64,000 nucleotides of DNA from Chondrosia reniformis (Eukaryota; Porifera; Demospongiae; Chondrillida; Chondrillidae). Location of the stretch: NCBI GenBank assembly GCA_947172415.1, contig OX359192.1, positions 1,986,501 to 2,050,500 on the forward strand. The letters run 5' to 3'. The notes beneath the pieces are model-generated. The model made no database searches. It was not told the origin of the DNA and worked only from the letters and a program-made list of their open reading frames with translations. Made by a program: the position numbers and the translations under genes. Positions 58,601-64,000 of the stretch are shown one piece after another. Numbering within the stretch: the stretch's first letter is position 1; each line of letters begins with the position of its first letter.

Positions 58601-61600
58601 GGTTTTTATGTCACAGAGTCACTCAAATTAAATCCTTTACTGTCAACTCCTACAAAATATGTGTTACCCACTTACTTAATTTCTACACCAGTATAAAATA
58701 TGTACATACAAACCCACAGCTAACCTGTTTGGGTAGTATTTCTTCAACAGTAACATCTTCTCCTGTATTTCTGATCATTATTTTAACTTCGGTTCCTTCT
58801 AATTCTAGAGCTCCTGCCAGTTGTCTCTTCTTGTGAAGCTTTCTTGCAACATGCATCAGATGACAAACACTCTCTCTCAGTTCCACCAGTCTAAACAAAT
58901 ATATGGTAACACATGGCAGGCAGAGTCTCTCCATACAGACATTCAACTGCTAATACCATATGGCAGGTAGAGTCTCTCCATACAGATAGTCAACTGCTAA
59001 TACCATATGGCAGGCAGAGTCTCTCCATACAGACATTCAAACTGCTAATAACAGATGAAAGTGATACAGTATTGTGCTATTACACCACTCTTGCTCCTTA
59101 ATTTCTAAAACAGCACTTACAGTTTTATTGGAAAGGAAACATTAATATATACGTACATATATATATGCCCACTGACATGCAAGGCTTGCATATAATATAA
59201 TCAGTACATTTACATGGGCTTCACTTATTACTATAGTGAGTATACGTACGTATGTACCTCTCTTTGACTTTCACATGGTCTACATTTTGTAATTCTTTGA
59301 TTTCATTAGTAATAGTGTCTGTGTTACATCCATCAGCTATGGCTTGTGCAACCTGTATATAATAGTTATACACATTCACTGGGTAAAATCAGTAGAGGGC
59401 ACATATAAGGATGAAACATCATGGAGCGTAAGATATTATGCAATAAACCTAACCTAGCCCAACCCACTAGGCACACCCACAGAGACTACATTATTACGTA
59501 ATAATTTCAATCCTATATGTACCATTACCCGTAAAATCAACATTATACTCTCTATATACACAGACATCTACACATTGATATTTCATAAATTCATTTCAAT
59601 TACAAAGTGCTATAAAGTGTTAATATTGCCAGACCCTATTCCACAGTAACGTCATCTAGTAAATATGGTAGCAAAATAGCGTTCCGAAGCTGTGATAGAC
59701 AGCTCAGCAGTGAGTTGTCATGGAAATTGATAATGATATGTAAGTGTAACTAATTTCCCTTTTTCTCCTGTTGCTACTAAGAAAGATACTCCTGTAGACT
59801 GTATTAGTACTGAACACTTTGTTGTACACAACGTAAATACAGCAAATAATAATCACTCACTTCATAAGTCAGTTTGTAGGCAGAGCGAATGACTGTTCTT
59901 CCATACCACACTTTTAGGAGGTTGCAGTCTTGATCCAATTCACAAAGAACACTAACAGCGTACCTGTCCACTTCAGACCACAATGAGCACACGTTAGAGC
60001 TGAGAACACTTGGCAGCATGTCATACCGTCTATCAGCCAAGTAAACGGTGGTGGCTCTAGAAAGGTAGCATTACAAACATCTTTAGGAACAGTTTGCAGT
60101 CTATATGACATTACCTTTATTTCTACCCTGTCCCCCTACGGCCTATTTCCTTAATCAATGTTGAATATATAGGACTGGCTTTAGCAGATATGATACACTA
60201 CAAACGTAGTATGACATAGTTAATGCTACAGTGGCCATGGAAACACATATGTATCAAACTTGTAATGTTACCAAAATGTACTATACAACGTTGTTAAAAA
60301 GTCCTTTTATTGTAGTACCTTGTGGGACCACTTCATATTACTATCACAAGTCTGATGGTACACACAAGTGAGTGCATGTTAAACACCTTGAAAGTGCTTC
60401 TTTATCCACCAAGGAGCCAGGTTTAACAAAATAAGAGACATCGGCTATGTGAATACCTAATTCAAAGTTGCCATTTTTCTTCTTTCTACATTGTATGTGC
60501 AGATTAAACGGATAAGATGACAGTAATTCATAACATGTACGTACGTATGCACATCTGTACAACAACAGAATTAAAGTCAGCCCCAATTTAGAATATTGAA
60601 GCACACAACATCTTTTATGGTAGTATTAAAGTACTCTACAAAATCAGTTAGGGTGGTTGTATCAAATTAGAGTGTTTACATACTGTTGTGTTTTATGAAA
60701 CTAACCGTATTGATAAAGCATCATCAATGTCTTCACAGCCAACTGGATCAACACTGTATATCAAATGTGACTGCCTACAGTTAGGACACAAACTGTCACA
60801 CATTACATATAAAGGCAGTCATGAATAAATTAACCTTAGATCTCTCCTTTTAGAAACTTCTTCTGGACACACTTGCCAATCTTGATTGGGCAATTCAGCT
60901 AGCTAAGAAGATAATGATGACAGAGATGAATGGTGAGCGGAAGTGCAGAAGTGAATTATCAACTGATGTAACTCTTTTATGGACATGCACACATTATAGC
61001 TTCTTTCTAATTCTGGTGCTGCAATAGGCTGGATGAATGATAAATGGCAGCATAAAATATCAAAGAAGTATCCATCTAAATAATAATCTTATTGTATAGG
61101 TCTGAGTGGCTGGGTAGCTCTGACAGATCACACTAGCCAAGATAAACAAGTAATTCAAATGTTTCGGCAGCTTATAGCTACTGTACCTTGATCAATGAAT
61201 GGTGAGAGGAAAGGTGTACAGGCAAGTCCATGGTATGGCAATGGTGTCCCCAGTATTGGTAGTGGTTGCCAACTTTGTGATGGAGGACACAGAAGAGAGA
61301 ACCCTGTCCACCTTTCACTCTCCTCACTGTTTCTGGGAACGATACGATGGTGACACTTATGCTGCTCTACATTCGGACCCGATTGACCCCTTGAATATTT
61401 ACAGTCACTTACAGGTTCAGTTTCAAAATTTACTGTATATAATTGGGCTAGTCAAATTTGAGGTATCAGATTTTCTATTAGACTAAAGGCTAACTATAGG
61501 TTTTATGACAGCCGGGATTCGAGTCTATTTGAATCGAGACCACATAAAATGCCTTGAAAGAAAAAGGCTAGGCTTCTGGCTGGTGTTTAGGCCGAAGGAG

Positions 61601-64000
61601 TACACTTACCTGAGCCTTGCTAAAGGGTAGGGATAGAAGGGCATATCCAAGTAGTATGGTTTTAGTTTCCGTCTCGATGTGCCCTATAGGTCCCAACGTT
61701 GATATGAAGTGACCGCTGGGATATTGTGACTCCTTATCCCACTGGTCCACGGAAACCAATATCCGATGATTCCTCAGCTCATCCGCCAAGTGGGTGGATA
61801 TCCTTATCTTTGGAATTCGGATATCAAAAGGTACGACTAGCACCTATACCATGAAAAGTTAACACTAGAAGTAGGTCATCGAGTTAAATGTACAACTGGT
61901 GTACACTCAATTAAGTGACTTGCAACGCTGTGTGGTAATTACAGTTACCTTTTCTGCTCTATTGGTATTGGCTCCTCCCCCAAACTCCTGTAGAAAGAGG
62001 TGCATCTCAACATAATAATCATTATCAGGAAATTTGTAACATATTATGTTTCACAAGTAGTAGTTATATTTAGGCTGTCAAAAGTAGACCAGTATTTCTA
62101 ATTCAGATTATTATCATTATATTTATTAGCCATGTTTTTGGGCCATCCCTACTTATCAGAAGATACAGTAAGAACATATTGCAGACTAGTTCATATAGAG
62201 ATCTGTAAACATGTGTTGATTCAAGACTTACGGGAAATACAGCTACATATTCTCGGGAAGGTCTGTCCACCACGCCCACCACCTCCCCTGTGGGCACCAA
62301 TCCCTCATTATCTCTTTTCTGCTCCCATTCCGACTGTGAAAACAACCTCACAGCCACAGTATCACCATGAATAGCACGATTTCTGCAGGACAGCAGTAAC
62401 ATGTTACAAATTCATCTACAAGCCAAAATACAATGTGTCTGGAAGTACACAAGCCACTAGTGAACAGATGTTCATATTCAAGCTAGTATCTACATACTAT
62501 GCTGTATACAAATGTTCAAATTAAATGATTATTCGAATTCAATGAATTCAAATTAAGTGGACTGCACTGTATATACGTAGGTTATTGTACAACAACAAAC
62601 TATTCAAGTCTACCCGTCCAGCACCCAGTTAGGTACGTAGCTCCAGTTACAACAGAACACATATGTATACTTATATATTTATTACAGTATTCAATCCAGT
62701 AGCGATTAAGCGTACGTACCTATTAATGGCTCCTTTGATGAGAATTTTGCTATCAGGGGGAAGTACAGATCCCTGATTCTGGTGTAGTTTTATAAAAGCT
62801 GTATCAGCAGCACGTCTTTTGTTGACATTTAGGATTCCACTGACATAGATACCCTACACAGTTGTTGAGTTACTGATATATAGACAATGCAGTACATTCA
62901 TACACACCTGATTAATTCCAAGTTTAATGTCATCTTCGCTGAGGTGGATGGAGTAGAGAGCTTCACCTGTGATGAGATAATGAGTAAAACTGTAAATCCT
63001 TAGACATAACATCAGTATGCTTTAGTATATGTACGTATATTCATAAAAATTAAGTCTGCGTGTAATCAATTTATGCACTAGTTCACAATTGTCAGAACCT
63101 CCACTTTGCTCCTTTTCTAAGCTGCTCTTGAGGGAGTCATAATGAGGGATTAGTGATGAGTGGAAGCACGTCAGATATTCATGAAAATGCATCACATTCA
63201 GTGACCTTGTATAAAATATCTGCAAGAAAATAAAGGATTTAACACACTAAATTTAATAATAGATAAATAGCAACATTGATAGATAAAAATGCTAACAAGT
63301 AAGTAGAGTTAAAAGATTGGTAGGGCTGCTGCCCCCACATGCAAATTACTTGACTGCTTTGTTGGAATTAACAATTCTGAATGCTTAAGTGTCGTCAAAA
63401 TTATAATAAACAATAGAAAGCTTAGTTAATTAAAAGCTTCCTGTTTGCTGCCATTCATAAAATTGATGAATTGACTTATTAAGGCAAAACTTATCAAAGA
63501 GAGAGAGAGAAATTATCACTTTACAGCCAATAATATATTTGCACTTAATTTCTCCCCTAAGTTATCAACTATCTTACGTAGCTATTATCTAGCAAGCGGA
63601 TTACATGTTTGCTAACTCGTAAGTGTTCAGTCATTCATCTTTAACAATACATTCTAAAATAATACATTCTAAACTCTAAACCAGAATGGCGGCACTCTAA
63701 ACCAGAATGGCGGCACTCTAAACCAGAATGGCGGTGCTCCACACAATTAAAATAGGCCTATTATGCAAGTTGTACTTGTTTTGCAAGTACAACCACGCTA
63801 TAACAATAGTCAATTCATTTTGCTATTGTCAGCGATGAACTTGTGAACTTACTTCCTTACAGGTGCATTGCCACTCCTCAACACTGTCATGGTCATCAAT
63901 CAACAGTATCAATTTGAAAGATTCTAAATGTTCTTGGAACCATTTATATGCTGTCAGTATTAGTCTGCAAGAAATAGTATTATACAGTACTCTTTGGGTC
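43684..64000 (-). CDS. DIS3L: DIS3L-like exoribonuclease, 5' end outside window
   Basis: RNase II/RNB-family 3'-5' exonuclease of the cytoplasmic exosome. Visible exons, N to C: 63964-63853 and ~63222-63040 (PIN-like region), ~62968-62909, ~62858-62717 ([12 protein letters not shown]), ~62385-62245 ([13 protein letters not shown]), ~61990-61951, ~61842-61608 ([14 protein letters not shown]), ~60900-60838, ~60776-60706 ([15 protein letters not shown], the catalytic Asp cluster), ~60490-60390 ([11 protein letters not shown]), ~60059-59864 ([15 protein letters not shown]), ~59352-59258, ~58890-58726, ~55160-55063 ([13 protein letters not shown]), ~46433-46353, ~46272-46046 ([13 protein letters not shown]), ~45442-45197, ~44850-44747, ~44490-44404, 44335-44214 and 43842-43684. 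Active-site Asp residues are intact. The order and words match DIS3L rather than DIS3 or DIS3L2. The 8.6 kb intron at 46434-55062 is packed with mobile elements. Exon edges marked ~ are approximate. Confidence 0.9.
43918..44195. repeat. 27 bp minisatellite, about 10 copies
   Basis: Units GTAACTCTGTTAATATCGTA + TACATAT, with T/C variants. The period is a multiple of three and lacks stops, so several frames are open on both strands; these are not genes. It lies in the last intron of DIS3L. Confidence 0.95.
44954..45125 (+). repeat. Interspersed repeat with CAGGGCTGC ends, copy 2
   Basis: Begins CCAGGGCTGCATAG, ends GCATGCAGCCCTGG and carries the same ordered words as 10843-10984 (AGGATTGATTT, ACACCCTCATACC, AAATTTTGAAAATTTTCAT, GGCCCCAAGTTCTGCATG). 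Intronic in DIS3L. Confidence 0.8.
46455..46810 (+). repeat. Interspersed repeat family 3, copy 1 (with 21 bp C run)
   Basis: Shares AAAAACTCGTGGGGCTGC, GCTTAAGTGTCCTGAACTTT, AAAGCTTCCTGAA, AACGATGTATTGAC and ATATCTTTCCGTAACATGAA with 55750-56100, and several of these words with 63318-63480. All three copies lie in DIS3L introns on the same strand. This copy holds an uninterrupted C run at about 46486-46506, whose complement could form G-quadruplex. Confidence 0.8.
47100..49870 (+). pseudogene. Tandem array of decayed CCCH zinc-finger gene copies
   Basis: Four related segments begin near 47112, 47668, 48588 and 49205 with CATTTCCACACCTTCA, AAGTTAAAAGTAAAATGTC, CTGCAAAA.GTTTGTTAACAA. The fullest (47668-48010) encodes [25 protein letters not shown] and [19 protein letters not shown]: two CCCH fingers spaced C-x5-C-x5-C-x3-H and C-x5-C-x4-C-x3-H. 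An upstream in-frame stop separates these from the preceding basic segment. The 49205 copy keeps [20 protein letters not shown] and, further on, [13 protein letters not shown]; the 48588 copy has frameshifts, and a fourth fragment ([11 protein letters not shown]) lies near 48470-48510. CCCH fingers usually bind RNA. All copies look broken. They lie within the large DIS3L intron, on the opposite strand. Confidence 0.6.
50530..50650 (+). pseudogene. SWIM zinc-finger fragment
   Basis: After TTTATACAG, the frame reads [35 protein letters not shown]. This matches SWIM fingers (CxC...CxH) found next to YqaJ-type nucleases in mobile genes of early animals, but the third ligand Cys is Arg here (ARSH). 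It breaks off where antisense THAP sequence begins. Confidence 0.55.
50641..50916 (-). pseudogene. THAP domain fragment, degenerate zinc ligands
   Basis: Minus-strand frame shows [47 protein letters not shown] and DYMPTIE, the order of a THAP DNA-binding domain. Two zinc ligands are altered: the second Cys is Arg (CCAVNR) and the His is Tyr (CGDY). THAP domains are shared with P-element transposases. It joins the SWIM fragment tail-to-tail near 50645. Confidence 0.6.
51095..51530 (+). pseudogene. Pogo-like transposase N-terminal remnant
   Basis: Plus-strand frames contain [20 protein letters not shown], then after a shift [32 protein letters not shown] and [17 protein letters not shown]. This succession matches the N-terminal part of pogo/CENPB-type transposases common in cnidarians and sponges. 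There are several stops and frame changes, and an acidic tract ([10 protein letters not shown]) sits between the two conserved parts. The DDE domain is absent. Confidence 0.55.
51703..52880 (+). pseudogene. Unrecognised coiled-coil protein, possibly BEN-like, probably broken
   Basis: An ATG at 51703 starts [11 protein letters not shown], then the frame shifts before [19 protein letters not shown] (to 52029, Lys/Ser-rich). After a spacer, 52225-52880 encodes an acidic segment ([18 protein letters not shown]), a coiled coil ([34 protein letters not shown]) and a conserved-looking end [31 protein letters not shown]. Downstream [19 protein letters not shown] (52970-53025) is in another frame. The end resembles BEN-type modules, but this is weak. 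Likely element-encoded. Confidence 0.35.
53070..53188. repeat. 27 bp minisatellite, 4-5 copies
   Basis: GCAGTTACATATACTTGTTG + TACGTAT repeated without interruption. Each unit contains ACGTA, like many repeats in this window. It lies between the coiled-coil remnant and the transposase. Confidence 0.95.
53353..54482 (-). pseudogene. Tc1/mariner-family transposase with frameshift
   Basis: The frame from 54482 gives an N-terminal paired helix-turn-helix ([36 protein letters not shown]), a linker, and the catalytic core: [10 protein letters not shown] (first Asp), [13 protein letters not shown] and [11 protein letters not shown] (second Asp). The frame breaks at about 53688; in another frame [15 protein letters not shown] supplies the catalytic Glu, followed by a stop at GGACATTGA, and further fragments end [12 protein letters not shown] near 53353. 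A complete protein would be about 340 residues, so this copy is recently inactivated: one shift plus a few stops near the C-terminus. It lies in the large DIS3L intron on the same strand. Confidence 0.85.
55750..56290 (+). repeat. Interspersed repeat family 3, copy 2
   Basis: Longest of the three copies: AAAAACTCGTGGGGCTGCTG, GCTTAAGTGTCCTGAACTTT, ATGAACTCGTATTATACATA and ATCTTTCCGTAACATGAAGC, continuing past the end of copy 1 through TCGGCAAATGAAAAC to a GC-richer tail (CTCGCTTTGCTCGCTCACGC). No coding capacity recognised. Confidence 0.75.
56350..56960 (-). pseudogene. Unrecognised, probably transposon-derived coding remnant
   Basis: Two minus-strand open stretches of protein-like composition: 56960-56750 ([34 protein letters not shown], then a stop) and 56637-56350 ([35 protein letters not shown], then a stop). 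No family was recognised. The location, in an intron between DIS3L exons, and the breaks suggest a decayed mobile-element gene. Confidence 0.4.
57471..57590 (+). repeat. 21 bp minisatellite, 5 copies
   Basis: GACCAAGGATCAGGGGATGA + T repeated five times. The plus-strand frame 57403-57606 therefore reads DQGSGDD repeats, but with no conserved flanks, so it is treated as repeat DNA in a DIS3L intron. Confidence 0.9.
57820..58450. other. Unassigned open frames in DIS3L intron
   Basis: A plus-strand frame at 58119-58400 ([17 protein letters not shown], basic start) and a minus-strand frame at 58039-57824 (ending [15 protein letters not shown]) have protein-like composition but no recognised family. 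They are probably mobile-element debris. Confidence 0.25.
58913..59045 (+). repeat. 47 bp tandem repeat, 3 copies
   Basis: ATGGCAGGCAGAGTCTCTCC, ATACAGACATTCAACTGCTA, ATACCAT repeated with few changes, immediately upstream (minus sense) of a DIS3L exon. Confidence 0.9.
61140..61440 (+). mobile_element. Penelope-like reverse transcriptase fragment
   Basis: The plus-strand frame reads [40 protein letters not shown] and [10 protein letters not shown]. This matches the Penelope reverse transcriptase segment with the MGSP and YVDDT motifs; here MGSP is MVSP and the YVDDT-type box is YDGDT, so the polymerase site is lost. Just upstream, AATTCAAATGTTTCGGC matches the terminal repeat of the 35934-37026 element, suggesting the same family. 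Intronic in DIS3L, opposite strand. Confidence 0.75.
63318..63480 (+). repeat. Interspersed repeat family 3, copy 3 (diverged)
   Basis: GGGCTGCTGCCCCC, TGCTTAAGTGTC, AAAGCTTCCTG and TGCTGCCATT appear in the same order as in copies 1 and 2, with more substitutions. A (GA)n run follows at 63497-63511. Confidence 0.65.
63672..63735 (+). repeat. 22 bp tandem repeat, 3 copies
   Basis: CACTCTAAACCAGAATGGCG + G repeated three times in the DIS3L intron next to the PIN-region exon. Confidence 0.9.

Overview
This window looks like nuclear DNA of an early-branching animal, most plausibly a demosponge (inference). The support is: many small exons with GT-AG introns, AT-rich introns full of ACGT/TACGTA microsatellites, metazoan-only signalling proteins (a SHC-type PTB/SH2 adaptor and a receptor tyrosine phosphatase), and abundant short inverted-repeat elements. 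Almost all coding sequence is split into exons. The gene models below were assembled by hand from splice sites, reading phase and family resemblance, not from transcripts.

Layout. 1-4860: a ~169 bp satellite array, interrupted by a remnant of a HIRAN-type coding element. 5734-11426 (minus): a two-repeat TMEM175-type potassium channel. 11427-11534: a compact bidirectional promoter with two CACGTG boxes. 11535-15821 (plus): a 390-residue protein joining a LEM domain to an N-acetylneuraminate lyase. 16532-~25044 (minus): a receptor protein tyrosine phosphatase with Ig and fibronectin III domains, a membrane segment, an active D1 and a degenerate D2. 25509-26915: hairpin, second HIRAN remnant and a second, smaller array of the same satellite. 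27191-27443 (plus): the first two exons of a possible mitochondrial protein. 27444-30829: mostly unassigned. 30830-43436 (minus): a complete 23-exon, 1095-residue SHC-like adaptor whose region between PTB and SH2 has expanded by exon duplication into an array carrying 23 YDN motifs. 43684-64000 (minus, 5' end outside the window): DIS3L, an RNase II-family exosome exonuclease, whose 8.6 kb intron (46434-55062) holds decayed CCCH zinc-finger copies, SWIM, THAP and pogo fragments and a Tc1-like transposon.

Functional threads. The channel/lyase pair shares a promoter with lysosome-type (CLEAR-like) E-boxes, which fits a lysosomal channel and the enzyme that degrades sialic acid released by lysosomes. 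The receptor phosphatase and the SHC adaptor lie near each other and belong to the same phosphotyrosine signalling layer. Fragments of Penelope-like elements (GIY-YIG end with long inverted repeats and a hammerhead-like core, a reverse-transcriptase fragment, and two further hammerhead-like scars) recur in or beside four of the genes.

The most notable observations are the expanded SHC tyrosine array, the LEM-lyase fusion with its twin E-box promoter, and the pairing of satellite DNA with HIRAN remnants at two loci.
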